Origin: an uncultured Bacteroidota bacterium
GTDB lineage: Bacteria > Bacteroidota > Bacteroidia > Bacteroidales > P3
DNA length: 56,750 nucleotides
Direction of reading: 5' to 3'
Assembly: GCA_902775135.1 (NCBI GenBank)
Contig: CACYKY010000007.1
Location: forward strand, 1 to 56,750
Part shown: one piece after another, positions 10,405 to 20,008 of the stretch
How the letters are laid out: each line of letters begins with the position of its first letter
How positions within the stretch are numbered: position 1 is the stretch's first letter
Notes under the pieces: generated by a model
Database searches by the model: none
What the model was told of the DNA's origin: nothing
What the model saw: the letters and a program-made list of their open reading frames with translations, nothing else
Made by a program: the position numbers and the translations under genes

Positions 10405-12987
10405 ATGGTTTCTGAAAACGAAAAAATCACTAGGGTTGATATTGAGACCACGATGAAAACGGCCTATATCGACTATGCGATGTCGGTCATTGTGGCGAGG
10501 GCGCTACCCGATGTGCGCGACGGCTTCAAGCCCGTGCACCGCCGCATCCTCTATTCAATGAACGAGAACGGCATCCTCTACAACACTCCTACCAAGAAGT
10601 CGGCGCGTATAGTCGGCGACGTGATGGGTAAGTACCACCCTCATGGCGATTCGAGCATTTACGGAGCTTTGGTGCGACTGGCACAAGACTGGTCGATGCG
10701 CTACACGCTGGTGGACGGCCAGGGAAACTTTGGCTCCATCGACGGCGATTCGCCTGCCGCCATGCGATACACCGAGGCGCGACTGAAACAGATCAGCAAT
10801 GAATTGGTGGCGGACATAGACAAGAACACCGTGGACATGGTGCCCACATACGACAACGAGGGCGAGGAGCCTTCGGTGTTGCCCGCCAAGATACCGAACC
10901 TGCTGGTGAACGGCTCGAACGGTATTGCCGTGGGTATGGCCACGAACATGCCGACGCACAACCTCAGCGAGGTCCTCGAGGGCTGCATAGCCTATATCGA
11001 CCGGGGAAAGTGGAAAGCTGAGTCTGGCAAATGGGAATCGGAAATCACCATCGATGAACTGATGCAGTATATCAAGGCTCCCGACTTCCCGCTGGGCGGC
11101 ATCATCTATGGCTACAACGGCGTCAAAGAGGCATACAACACAGGCCGAGGCAGCATTATCATCCGTGCCATCACCGAAATCGAGGAGGATGCGAAAGGCC
11201 GCAACATGATTGTGGCGTCGACCATCCCCTATGGTGTCAACAAGTCCGAGATGATCAAGAAGACCGCGGAGTTGGTAAAGGCCGGCAAAATTGAAGGCAT
11301 CACCGACATTCGCGACGAGAGCGACAAGGATGGCATCCGTGTGGTGTATATGCTTCGCCACGATGTGGTCCCCAACGTCATACTGAACAAGTTGTTCCAA
11401 TTCACCGAACTGCAGAGCAGCTTTGCCGTGAACAACATCGCCTTGGTGCACGGACGTCCACAACTGTTGAATCTCAAGCAATTGATTCAGTATTTTGTTG
11501 AACACCGCGAAGAGGTGGTCACCCGCCGCACCCAGTTCGAGATGGACGAGGCCATGAAACGTGCCCACATCCTCGAAGGTCTGCTCCGTGCTATCGACAT
11601 CATCGATGAAATTGTGGCTCTCATCAAGGCCAGCAAGAATCCCGAGGATGCGCGACAGGGACTGATGGACAAGTTTGGATTCAGCGACCCGCAGAGCCGC
11701 GCCATCGTCGACATGCGCCTCGCACAGCTAACCGGTCTGAACCACCAGAAACTGCAGGACGAATACGACGAGAAGCTACGCTTCATCGAGCGCTGCAAAG
11801 AGATTCTCGGTGACCACAACGTGCTGATGAGCGTCATCAAAGGCGAATTTGTCGAACTGAAAGAGAAATATGGCGACGAACGTCGTACCATTATTAAATA
11901 CGATGCAGCCGGTTTCCGCATCGAGGACACCATCCCCGACGAGCAGGTGGTTATCACCATCTCGCACAAGGGCTACATCAAGCGCACGCCCCTCACCGAA
12001 TACCGTACGCAGAGTCGCGGCGGTGTTGGTTCGAAAGGCAGCGCCGTACGTTCTGAAGACTTCGTGGAGCACATTTTCACCTGCACCAACCACAACTACT
12101 TGCTCTTCTTTACCGAAAAGGGACGTTGCTATTGGATGCGTGCCTTTGAAGTGCCTGAGGGCGAGCGTAACACCAAGGGCCGCCCGATACTGAACGTCAT
12201 CAACATCGAGCCCGATGACAAGGTGAAGGCTTATGTTAACGTGGAAAGTCTGAGTGACAGCGAATATGTGGGCAACCACTACATAGTGATGTGCACGAAG
12301 AACGGTATCGTCAAGAAGACGCCGCTGGAGGCCTACTCGCGTCCGCGTACCAATGGCATCATAGCCATCGGCATCCGCGAGGGCGACGAGCTGCTCACCG
12401 CCTGCTTGACCGATGGCGAGAGCTACATGCTCATCGCCTCGAAGAAGGGCAAGGTGATGATATGTCCCGAGAAGGAGTTCCGCGCCATGGGACGTGGTGC
12501 ATCGGGCGTGAAGGGTATGGAATTGGACGGCGACGACGATGCCGCCATCGAGATGCTCTGCCTGCCCAGCGAGGAAGAGAACCTGCTGGTGGTCACCGAG
12601 CACGGCTACGGCAAGCGTTCGGCCCTGAAGGACTACCGCGCCACCGTCCACCGTGGCGGCAAGGGCGTGAAGGCCATGCAGATCACAGAGAAGACAGGCC
12701 CGCTGGTGGCTGTGACCAATGTCACCGACGACCACGACCTGATGATTATCAACCGCAGTGGCATCACCATCCGCATGAAAGTGGCCGACCTGCGAGTCCT
12801 CGGACGTGCCACACAAGGTGTGAAACTCATCGACCTGCGCGGCAAAGACTACATAGCCTCCATCACCAAGGTTCCTACCGACAACGAGGAGGAGCAGGAA
12901 CAGGCCGAAGGTACAAACGAAGAAATTATTGTAACGGAAAGCAATAATTCCGAAGAAACCGATACTAATAATCAAAACGAAGAATAA
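10405..12987 (+). CDS. gyrA: DNA gyrase subunit A
   Basis: 860 residues. The N-terminal breakage-reunion domain carries the catalytic Tyr at 122 ([10 protein letters not shown]), in the same register as E. coli. The C-terminal beta-pinwheel contains a GyrA-box-like QSRGGVG near residue 535, supporting gyrase over topoisomerase IV. The tail is acidic. The quinolone region reads [10 protein letters not shown]: Ser83 is kept and Gly stands where E. coli has Asp87. Residues about 200-212 ([12 protein letters not shown]) are an in-frame insertion of about 11 residues relative to E. coli GyrA (AYID..DIS..I..LM), with unusual codon content. The downstream TPR gene starts 21 bases after the stop. Confidence 0.97.
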   Translation: MVSENEKITRVDIETTMKTAYIDYAMSVIVARALPDVRDGFKPVHRRILYSMNENGILYNTPTKKSARIVGDVMGKYHPHGDSSIYGALVRLAQDWSMRYTLVDGQGNFGSIDGDSPAAMRYTEARLKQISNELVADIDKNTVDMVPTYDNEGEEPSVLPAKIPNLLVNGSNGIAVGMATNMPTHNLSEVLEGCIAYIDRGKWKAESGKWESEITIDELMQYIKAPDFPLGGIIYGYNGVKEAYNTGRGSIIIRAITEIEEDAKGRNMIVASTIPYGVNKSEMIKKTAELVKAGKIEGITDIRDESDKDGIRVVYMLRHDVVPNVILNKLFQFTELQSSFAVNNIALVHGRPQLLNLKQLIQYFVEHREEVVTRRTQFEMDEAMKRAHILEGLLRAIDIIDEIVALIKASKNPEDARQGLMDKFGFSDPQSRAIVDMRLAQLTGLNHQKLQDEYDEKLRFIERCKEILGDHNVLMSVIKGEFVELKEKYGDERRTIIKYDAAGFRIEDTIPDEQVVITISHKGYIKRTPLTEYRTQSRGGVGSKGSAVRSEDFVEHIFTCTNHNYLLFFTEKGRCYWMRAFEVPEGERNTKGRPILNVINIEPDDKVKAYVNVESLSDSEYVGNHYIVMCTKNGIVKKTPLEAYSRPRTNGIIAIGIREGDELLTACLTDGESYMLIASKKGKVMICPEKEFRAMGRGASGVKGMELDGDDDAAIEMLCLPSEEENLLVVTEHGYGKRSALKDYRATVHRGGKGVKAMQITEKTGPLVAVTNVTDDHDLMIINRSGITIRMKVADLRVLGRATQGVKLIDLRGKDYIASITKVPTDNEEEQEQAEGTNEEIIVTESNNSEETDTNNQNEE

Positions 12988-13008
12988 AACACCAAAAACG
13001 ATATCAAT

Positions 13009-14256
13009 ATGAAAATGAAGAAAATCGTCATGACCGCTGCCCTCGCCGCCTTTACTATGGCTGCGAGCGCCCAATCCCTGAACGTTTCGAGCGCTTTCCA
13101 GGATATGCGCAAGGGATACCTGAACAAAGCAAAGGCTGAAATCGATGCAGCCTGCCTCCACGAGAGTACGAAGGACGACGCCAAGACATGGTGCTACAAA
13201 GCCCTCATATACTCGCAGATAGGTGACGATGCCCAGGCTAAGAAACCCAAATACAAGAACCTTGCCCCCGACTGGGCCGAGCAGGCCTACACGGCAGCTT
13301 TGGAGTGCAAACGTCTGGACACCAAGCAGGAATTTGCCCAGCAGGTGAACGAGGTGTTCAGCTACGTCGGCAACGAGTACTACAAGCAGGCCACCACGGC
13401 CTACGAGAACAAGGATTATACTAAAGCCATCGAGCTGGCGGAGAAGTCTGTCACCAGCTTCAACAACTCCGGCAAGAGCCAGTTCGCCCTCGATGCCACC
13501 TACATCGCCGGCCTGAGCTCTGTGGCTACCCACGACACCACCAACATTAAGAAGTACTTCAATGCGATGGTACGCAAACGCACCAGTATCAACTATGTCT
13601 ACGTGACCCTCTTCAGCATCAGCAATGCCGAGAAAGACAATGCCCAAGCCATGAAGGTCGCCACGAACTATGTGAAGAACTGCAAGGATGACTACAAGGC
13701 CTATCTGCTCCGCGCCACGGGATATCTGCTCGACAGCAATGTTGAGAAAGGCAAAGAGGACATCAATACCGCCCTCGACATGACCAAGGACTCGGTCAAC
13801 CTTTATCCCGATGTGCTGGTTCAGGCAGGAGACCTGCTGAGCGGCGAAGGTGTGGCCGACTATGAGGGTGCCGAAGCCAAATACAGCCAGTCGCTGATGC
13901 TAAAACCCAACCAGTTCGGTGCCAACTTCGGTATGGGCAAGATGGTCTACAACCGCGCTGCCGACAAGACCAATGCCGCCAACGCCATTGACCCCTTCGC
14001 CGCCGACTACGACGACGAGAAGGCTGCTCTCTATGAGAAACTCTCCGCCGAAGCTAAGACATACTACGGCCAATCCATCGTCTACCTGGAGAAGGCTGTG
14101 GCCTATATCGACGGCCTTCCCGAGGGTGAGTTCAAGAACGCCCAGCGTCCCAACTTGATCAATGTGCTTGTCGCTCTCGGCACTGCCTACGCCCATGTGG
14201 ATCGCGCCACCGATGCCGACGCCGCCAAAGCTCGTGTCGACCAGCTGATGAAGTAA
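13009..14256 (+). CDS. Secreted tetratricopeptide-repeat protein
   Basis: 415 residues with a signal peptide (MKKIVMTAALAAFTMAASAQ). The rest is alpha-helical with TPR-like units, for example KAIELAEKSVTSFNNSGKSQ, and LMLKPNQFGANFGMGKMVYN followed by YYGQSIVYLEKAVAY. It is likely periplasmic and acts as a protein-interaction scaffold; no substrate can be named. It follows gyrA closely and is probably read through from it. A hairpin overlapping the next gene's start lies 30 bases after its stop. Confidence 0.85.
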   Translation: MKMKKIVMTAALAAFTMAASAQSLNVSSAFQDMRKGYLNKAKAEIDAACLHESTKDDAKTWCYKALIYSQIGDDAQAKKPKYKNLAPDWAEQAYTAALECKRLDTKQEFAQQVNEVFSYVGNEYYKQATTAYENKDYTKAIELAEKSVTSFNNSGKSQFALDATYIAGLSSVATHDTTNIKKYFNAMVRKRTSINYVYVTLFSISNAEKDNAQAMKVATNYVKNCKDDYKAYLLRATGYLLDSNVEKGKEDINTALDMTKDSVNLYPDVLVQAGDLLSGEGVADYEGAEAKYSQSLMLKPNQFGANFGMGKMVYNRAADKTNAANAIDPFAADYDDEKAALYEKLSAEAKTYYGQSIVYLEKAVAYIDGLPEGEFKNAQRPNLINVLVALGTAYAHVDRATDADAAKARVDQLMK

Positions 14257-14285
14257 AAGAAAAACGTGCCCGGTGCACAATAAAA

Positions 14286-14330
14286 AAACCGTTTCATTGT
14301 TATTTAGAGCAATGAAACGGTTTGTTTTTT
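14286..14330 (+). terminator. Terminator-like hairpin containing the start codon of the next gene
   Basis: A perfect 14-bp stem, AAACCGTTTCATTG (14286-14299) / CAATGAAACGGTTT (14310-14323), with a 10-base loop, then GTTTTTT. It looks like an intrinsic terminator for the gyrA-TPR transcript. The ATG at 14312 of the TonB-dependent receptor lies in the 3' arm, so the element may couple termination with control of receptor translation. Confidence 0.7.
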
Positions 14331-16774
14331 ATATAGTGCTGACGCTTTTGCCGTTGATGGCAGTAGGGCAGGGGGTAATTGAAGGTGTGGTGACAGATGC
14401 CAAAACGGGTCAGCCGCTGGAATATGTCAACGTGGGCATTCCCGGCCTTGGTATAGGCACTACCACCAATGCCAAAGGATTCTACCGCCTGCAGCTGAAA
14501 GGCGACGACAGCATCACAGTACATTTTTCATATACGGGCTACGAGACGGAGCGCCATCGGGTGCGCCGCAATGTGCGTACGGAACTTGATGTGGCCTTGA
14601 AGCCGACGGCCACAAATCTGCAGGAGGTGGTCATCAGCGAGGATGTTAATCGGCAGACAACCTTCACGGGAGTTGATGTGCAGCATCTGGAGAGCGTCGT
14701 CGGACCTACCGGCGGAGTGGAGGGAGTCATCAAATTGTTGCCCGATGTGCAGTCGAACAACGAACTCAGCAGCCAATACTCTGTCCGCGGCGGCTCTTTC
14801 GACGAAAACTTGGTGTATATTAACGGCATCGAAGTCTTCCGACCCATGCTTATCCGTAGTGGCCAGCAGGAAGGCATGAGCATCATCAACTCTGACATGG
14901 TGAGCAGTGTGCGCTTTTCGCCGGGAGGCTTCGACGCTGGCTATGGCGACAAACTCTCGTCGGTGCTTGCCATTGGCTATCACTCTGGGGCTGTGAACGG
15001 AGACTTTGAAGGCTCGGCCAGTGTAAGCTTGCTGGGGGCGTCGGCCACAGTGGCCGGCCATGTGGGCAAAAAGTTTGACTACAACATCGGACTTCGTCAC
15101 CATAACAATCAATATGTTCTGGGTAGCATGGATACCCGAGGCAGCTACACCACCAGCTACACCGACCTGCAGGCCTGGTTGACCTACCATGTGAACAAAA
15201 ACCTCGACCTCGGGCTACTGGCTTTGGCCACACACAACGTCTACGGTCTTGTGCCCGAGAGCCGCACCACCGCCTTCGGCAGCGCCTTGCAGCCTGGCAT
15301 GGAGATAGATATCTATTTCGACGGACAGGAGCAGGACCGTTACAACACCCTCCTCGGCGCCTTGTCGGCCCGCTGGCAACCCAACACAGAATGGGTTGTC
15401 ACCCCCAGTATTTCGGTGCAGCATATTAACGAGAGCGAGCGCTACGACGTGCAGAGCCAGTATTGGCTCTACCAGATTGAGACCGGTGAGAGCACCGACG
15501 ACACCACTCGTTTCAACCGCGGCGTCGGCACCTTCCTTGAGCATGCCCGCAACCGCCTGACTACCGATATCGCCACCTTCGACCTCTCGGCCATACGCCA
15601 TGCGCGTCGGGGCAATTGGGATATGGGATTGTCACTTCAGCTGGAACAAATCGACGACCATCTGCGCGAATGGAAATGGGTGGACTCCTCCGGATACACG
15701 CTTCCCACCACCATCCTGCCGTTCGGAGACAGCACCAACTATCCCGTCAGCCCCATCTTGCAACTCTATGCCAACGGTGCCAATAAGATGCAGACAGTGC
15801 GAGGTACGGCCCATGTACAACGCGAACTGAACTTCTACACTCGTCGAGGCAGCGACATCAGAGTGCTTCTCGGCCTTCGCGGACACGTCTACGGTAGCAC
15901 CTTTGAGACAAAAGACTCCTCCGTTAGCTTTGGCCCCCGTTGGATTTTCAGCCCTAGGGCCAGCGTCAACTACAAGCCACAGATGAAGCAGGACATGCTT
16001 TTCCGTATAGCCGCCGGCATCTATCGTCAAGCACCTTTCTATCGCGAATACCGCCGCGATGACGGAACGCTATGTTCTGGAGCAATGCCCCAGACATCCT
16101 ACCAGCTCACCGGCACCGCCGACTGGCGCTTCCGCCTATTGGACAAGCCATTCACCCTCACCGCCGACCTCTATGGCAAGTATCTTACAGGTCTCATACC
16201 CTATTCTGTTGACAACCTCCGCTTGCGCTACATGCCCGACAAAACAGCCGTCGGCTATGTCGTTGGATTGAGTCTCAGATTGAATGCGGAACTTGTCGAG
16301 GGGCTTGAGTCGTGGGCCAGCCTCTCACTCATGCAGACACAAGAGGACATCGAAGGCGACGGCTTAGGGTGGCTCGCTCGCCCCACCGACCAACGCTTCT
16401 CCATCAAACTCTTCCTGCAAGACCATGTGCCCGATATGCCTTGGTGGTTCATGAGCCTCAACCTTGTCTATGCTAGCGGTACCCCCATCGCCATACCCTT
16501 TGGCAACAACGCTGACAACCAGCTCCGGCTGCCGTCATACTATCGTATCGACTGGGGCAACACCGTGCATCTGGCTTACTTCGACAAACTTTCGAAGATG
16601 AAGCTCTTCCGCTATGTGAAAGACATCCAGGTGGGTGTCGACGTATTCAATCTCTTCAATTTCCACAATGTTGTCTCATACCTTTGGGTGGCCGACATAG
16701 ACAACCTGCCGCGCCGTGTACCCAACTATCTGACGGCCAGGCAACTCAATGTTAAATTAACGGTTCTTTTCTAA
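14312..16774 (+). CDS. TonB-dependent outer-membrane receptor with carboxypeptidase-like regulatory domain
   Basis: About 820 residues from ATG 14312, chosen because MKRFVFYIVLTLLPLMAVGQ is a signal peptide; a GTG at 14273 would add 13 residues. After the signal comes a carboxypeptidase D regulatory-like beta-sandwich (GVVTDAKTGQPLEYVNVGI), then a plug domain (GVEGVIKLLPDVQSN, SVRGGSFDENLVYINGIEV) and a beta-barrel to the C-terminal Phe. This resembles the RagA/FecA-type receptors of Bacteroidota. The ligand is unknown: no SusD-like partner is adjacent, and the next gene is an M16-like protein whose ATG overlaps the stop by one base. Confidence 0.9.
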   Translation: MKRFVFYIVLTLLPLMAVGQGVIEGVVTDAKTGQPLEYVNVGIPGLGIGTTTNAKGFYRLQLKGDDSITVHFSYTGYETERHRVRRNVRTELDVALKPTATNLQEVVISEDVNRQTTFTGVDVQHLESVVGPTGGVEGVIKLLPDVQSNNELSSQYSVRGGSFDENLVYINGIEVFRPMLIRSGQQEGMSIINSDMVSSVRFSPGGFDAGYGDKLSSVLAIGYHSGAVNGDFEGSASVSLLGASATVAGHVGKKFDYNIGLRHHNNQYVLGSMDTRGSYTTSYTDLQAWLTYHVNKNLDLGLLALATHNVYGLVPESRTTAFGSALQPGMEIDIYFDGQEQDRYNTLLGALSARWQPNTEWVVTPSISVQHINESERYDVQSQYWLYQIETGESTDDTTRFNRGVGTFLEHARNRLTTDIATFDLSAIRHARRGNWDMGLSLQLEQIDDHLREWKWVDSSGYTLPTTILPFGDSTNYPVSPILQLYANGANKMQTVRGTAHVQRELNFYTRRGSDIRVLLGLRGHVYGSTFETKDSSVSFGPRWIFSPRASVNYKPQMKQDMLFRIAAGIYRQAPFYREYRRDDGTLCSGAMPQTSYQLTGTADWRFRLLDKPFTLTADLYGKYLTGLIPYSVDNLRLRYMPDKTAVGYVVGLSLRLNAELVEGLESWASLSLMQTQEDIEGDGLGWLARPTDQRFSIKLFLQDHVPDMPWWFMSLNLVYASGTPIAIPFGNNADNQLRLPSYYRIDWGNTVHLAYFDKLSKMKLFRYVKDIQVGVDVFNLFNFHNVVSYLWVADIDNLPRRVPNYLTARQLNVKLTVLF

Positions 16775-18027
16775 TGATATCCATTCCCCCGACCGATGAT
16801 CTACGGCCTCGTTGCCACCGTCTTGCCAATGGCCGCAATCTGTACTGTTTCCCCTCCGAAAGCACCGAGCTGGTGAAACTCGATTTCGTCTCAGAGTCAG
16901 GCTCGGCATATCAGAAACAGAGCCTCTGCGCTGCTGCCGCCAACCGTCTCTACACCGTAGCAGGAGGGAATATGTCGTCGGCTGCTGTATCCGAGTTCTT
17001 CGACTTTCGCGGCATCATTGTCGACAGCAACAACAATGCCACCCATTGCTCTACAAGCTTCTATACCCTGAGACGTCACCTGGAAGAGTTCCTGCCTGTA
17101 CTGGATGACCTGGTGCACAATCCCACATTTCCGGAGGAGGATTTCGAAATCCATCGTCGCGACCGCAAACAGAAGATTGCGGCCGCGCAGTTGAGGTCTT
17201 CCGATATGGCTCGTCGCCTTTTCTACTCTGCACTCTTTGGCCCCAGTCATCCGCTTGGACGTTATGCCGTGCCCGACGATGCCGACCGCCTGAGTCTGGA
17301 AGCCGTAAAACAGCATTATGCCGAGCGTCATCGCGCCGGCGACCTCACCATTGTGCTCAGCGGTCATGTCGACGACAAGCTCCTCGCGGCTATCGACGAC
17401 CGTTTCGGACACGATATCCCGAGTGCCAACTTGTATCGAGTCAGTCTCGCTGCGTCCTCTGTGCCCGATCCTGCTCGATGCGATATGCCCATCGCCGGTT
17501 CCGTTCAGGCCACAGTGCGCGTGGGCAGGCTGCTCACCCTGACGTGGGACGACCCCGATTATGCCAAACTCATGATTCTTGTCACCATCCTCGGTGGATA
17601 TTTCGGCTCGCGCTTGATGAGCAACCTTCGTGAGGACAAGGGCTACACATACGGAATCTATGCCCGCACACAGATCTATCGCGGCGCTATCGTCTTCTAC
17701 ACCTCCGCCGATGTGGCTGGCAATGCTGTCGAAACTGCTGAGAAGGAAATCTTATTTGAACTGCAACGTCTTGTCGACGAACCCGTTCCCGAAGAGGAGC
17801 TGGCACTTGTCCGCACTGTCCTCGCAGGCGATTTCCTCCGCTCGGTGGACGGCATCTTCGAACGATCGGTACGATTCATCGACATGTGGGGCACCGATGT
17901 CACCGAGCGCCTCACCGACAATCTCCGTCTCGCCCTCGAGACCACCACTCCCGCCGACCTCCAGCGTCTCGCAGTCACCCATCTTGCCCCCTCCATGATG
18001 ACCGTCTGCCGCGCGGGCAACCTGTAA
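16774..18027 (+). CDS. M16 (insulinase-like) family protein lacking the zinc motif
   Basis: 417 residues with the two-lobe layout of bacterial M16 proteins. The substrate-binding segment of the second lobe is clear (GGYFGSRLMSNLREDKGYTYGI). In the first lobe, where active enzymes have HxxEH, this protein reads SLCAAAANRLYTVAGG, without His or Glu ligands. The distal Glu region (FEIHRRDRKQKIA) is also altered. It is therefore probably a non-catalytic partner, like the inactive subunit of paired M16 proteins. No signal peptide is visible. Its start overlaps the receptor stop (TAATG), implying coupled expression. Confidence 0.8.
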   Translation: MISIPPTDDLRPRCHRLANGRNLYCFPSESTELVKLDFVSESGSAYQKQSLCAAAANRLYTVAGGNMSSAAVSEFFDFRGIIVDSNNNATHCSTSFYTLRRHLEEFLPVLDDLVHNPTFPEEDFEIHRRDRKQKIAAAQLRSSDMARRLFYSALFGPSHPLGRYAVPDDADRLSLEAVKQHYAERHRAGDLTIVLSGHVDDKLLAAIDDRFGHDIPSANLYRVSLAASSVPDPARCDMPIAGSVQATVRVGRLLTLTWDDPDYAKLMILVTILGGYFGSRLMSNLREDKGYTYGIYARTQIYRGAIVFYTSADVAGNAVETAEKEILFELQRLVDEPVPEEELALVRTVLAGDFLRSVDGIFERSVRFIDMWGTDVTERLTDNLRLALETTTPADLQRLAVTHLAPSMMTVCRAGNL

Positions 18028-18094
18028 CATTTCGTCATCCACCTTCATGTGGGTATCACCAAACAGATTTGTGTTTTTATCAGTCGGCTATTAT

Positions 18095-18129
18095 AAAAAA
18101 CACAGCCCGTACTTTTCGATACGGGCTGT
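18095..18129 (-). terminator. Terminator of the pyrB-pyrI unit
   Basis: ACAGCCCGTA (18102-18111) and TACGGGCTGT (18120-18129) form a perfect 10-bp stem with an 8-base loop. On the minus strand GTTTTTT follows. It lies between convergent genes and may serve both. Confidence 0.8.
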
Positions 18130-18156
18130 TGCAGTGTAAAAGTGCAACCTGGCGGG

Positions 18157-18549
18157 TTACTCTTTGGGTTGGTTTTTCTTGCGCTCGTTGTTGATGGTAA
18201 TCACCATAGCAGCAGTTTCGAACACCATCATGGTGGCGAAACCAATGCAGAAAGCAATGGCAAAAGGCTTGGCGTGGGCCGTGTGGGTGAAGAGATAGAC
18301 GGCGAAGAAGGCAAGGTGGACAAAGAGGATGGCGACCGTAGATGCCAGGAAGATTTGCACGAAGCGTCGGGGCGACTGATACATGCTCTTGAGGACGATA
18401 TAGTGCTGCAAGCCGGTGACGATGGCAAAATAGAGTGCCAGAATCGGCATGACAGTCAGGAAAGCCTGAGGAGCGGTCCACATAACCACAAAGGAAGCCA
18501 ATGCCAGCAGCAAGGCTATGGCTACGAGGGCAATATAATAACGTTTCAT
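18157..18549 (-). CDS. Four-helix membrane protein downstream of pyrI
   Basis: 130 residues from the ATG at 18549, which overlaps the pyrI stop by one base (TGATG); upstream in-frame starts fall inside pyrI in a biased frame. Four hydrophobic segments are visible (about 5-28, 34-56, 66-88, 95-117), with basic loops (KSMYQSPRRF) and a charged C-terminus (NNERKKNQPKE). It resembles small conserved Bacteroidales membrane proteins of unknown function. Position suggests cotranscription with aspartate transcarbamoylase, but no role in pyrimidine synthesis can be claimed. Confidence 0.75.
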   Translation of the reverse strand: MKRYYIALVAIALLLALASFVVMWTAPQAFLTVMPILALYFAIVTGLQHYIVLKSMYQSPRRFVQIFLASTVAILFVHLAFFAVYLFTHTAHAKPFAIAFCIGFATMMVFETAAMVITINNERKKNQPKE

Positions 18550-19010
18550 CACTCGGCGAACTTCATGGTTTCCTTGGTGGTGAATTTCTCGCAGTAGTGG
18601 CAGCGGAGCTTGAGGTTTTCCTTGTCGACAATGTCGAACTTGGTGGGAACAACTTCGGCGTTGGTGATGCACTTGGGGTTGGCGCAACGGACAAAGTTCT
18701 CGATGTGGTCGGGAATTTCGGCCTTGAATTTCTTCACAACCTTATAGTCCTCAATGTCGATAATGGAGGCAAAAGGAGCCACAAGGGCTATCTTGCTGAT
18801 TTCCTCCTTGGTGAAGTGTTTGTTTTTGATTTTGATGATGCCCTTGCGGCCAAGCTTCTCACTGCTGAGGTAGTTGCCGATGAGCACTTCGTCTTTATAT
18901 TTCTCAAGGCCAAGGATGCGGATGACCTGGTAGACCGATTCGGTGGCTATGTGGTCAATGACGGTGCCGTTTTCGATGGCACTGACGACCATTTCTTTCT
19001 TGTTTTCCAT
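18549..19010 (-). CDS. pyrI: Aspartate carbamoyltransferase regulatory subunit
   Basis: 153 residues. An N-terminal nucleotide-binding domain (about 1-100, starting near VSAIENGTVIDHI) is followed by a zinc domain with four Cys in CANPKC and CHYC (about 111-142). It binds CTP/ATP and holds catalytic trimers together in the ATCase holoenzyme. Length matches E. coli PyrI. It lies 54 bases downstream of pyrB, the usual order. Confidence 0.95.
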   Translation of the reverse strand: MENKKEMVVSAIENGTVIDHIATESVYQVIRILGLEKYKDEVLIGNYLSSEKLGRKGIIKIKNKHFTKEEISKIALVAPFASIIDIEDYKVVKKFKAEIPDHIENFVRCANPKCITNAEVVPTKFDIVDKENLKLRCHYCEKFTTKETMKFAE

Positions 19011-19064
19011 TGTTCTCTGTTTTTCGTTATTACGTTATAACGTTATTACGATATTGCTATAATA

Positions 19065-19982
19065 TTATCTGACACCCAGAATGGCTGCCATGAGTGCCTG
19101 ACGGACATAGACGCCGTTTTGGGCCTGCTGGAAGTAGTAGGCATAGGGCGTGGAGTCGACGTCGGTGGTAATCTCGTTGACACGGGGCAGGGGATGGAGG
19201 ATGCGCATATTGTCCTTGCAACCCTTGAGCATGTCGGCCGTGAGGATGCAGCTGTCTTTGACGCGCTCGTACTCCATGGGATCCGGGAAGCGCTCGCGCT
19301 GCACACGGGTCATGTAGATGATGTCGGCAGTGGGGATGATGTCTTTGATTTCGGTATACTGATAGTATTTCAATCCGGCGTTCTTGATGCTCATCTTGAC
19401 GCTGCTGGGGAGTTTGAGCTCCTGAGGCGAGACGAGGTGGAATGTGGCATTGAAATTGCACATGGCCTGGACAAGGGAATGCACGGTGCGACCGTATTTG
19501 AGGTCGCCAACCATTGCGATGTTGAGGTTTTCAAGGGTACCCTGGGTTTTGCGGATACTGTAGAGGTCAAGCATGCATTGCGTGGGGTGCTGGTTTGCAC
19601 CGTCGCCGGCATTGATGACGGGCACCGAGGCTACCTCGGAGGCGTAGCGCGAAGAACCCTCTTTGGGGTTGCGCATGACGATGAGGTCGCTGTACGAGGA
19701 GACCATGACAATGGTGTCGTGCAGCGATTCACCTTTCTGGACGCTGGTGCCGCCCGGGTCGCTGAAGCCGATGATGCGTGCGCCAAGCTGGTTGGCGGCG
19801 CTTTCAAAGCTCAGTCGGGTGCGGGTGGAGGGCTCGAAGAAGAGGGTGGCCACCACCTTGTCGCTGAGGATTTTCTGTTTCGGATTCTTTTCGAATCCTT
19901 CGGCAATGTCCAACACCTGTATGTACTCCTCCTTGGAGAAGTCGGTGATGGAGATGAGGTTGCGTCCTTTTAATGTGCTCAT
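19065..19982 (-). CDS. pyrB: Aspartate carbamoyltransferase catalytic subunit
   Basis: 305 residues. The carbamoyl-phosphate motif STRTRLSFE is near residue 55, the GDGANQHPTQ motif near 130, and the Asp-binding PLPRVNEI segment near 265. It makes N-carbamoyl-L-aspartate, the committed step of pyrimidine synthesis. With pyrI it forms a regulated class B-type ATCase. It follows a TPR lipoprotein gene by 26 bases. No attenuator or PyrR-type leader was recognised upstream. Confidence 0.96.
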   Translation of the reverse strand: MSTLKGRNLISITDFSKEEYIQVLDIAEGFEKNPKQKILSDKVVATLFFEPSTRTRLSFESAANQLGARIIGFSDPGGTSVQKGESLHDTIVMVSSYSDLIVMRNPKEGSSRYASEVASVPVINAGDGANQHPTQCMLDLYSIRKTQGTLENLNIAMVGDLKYGRTVHSLVQAMCNFNATFHLVSPQELKLPSSVKMSIKNAGLKYYQYTEIKDIIPTADIIYMTRVQRERFPDPMEYERVKDSCILTADMLKGCKDNMRILHPLPRVNEITTDVDSTPYAYYFQQAQNGVYVRQALMAAILGVR

Positions 19983-20008
19983 AATTATGACGGTATTATG
20001 TTGATTTA

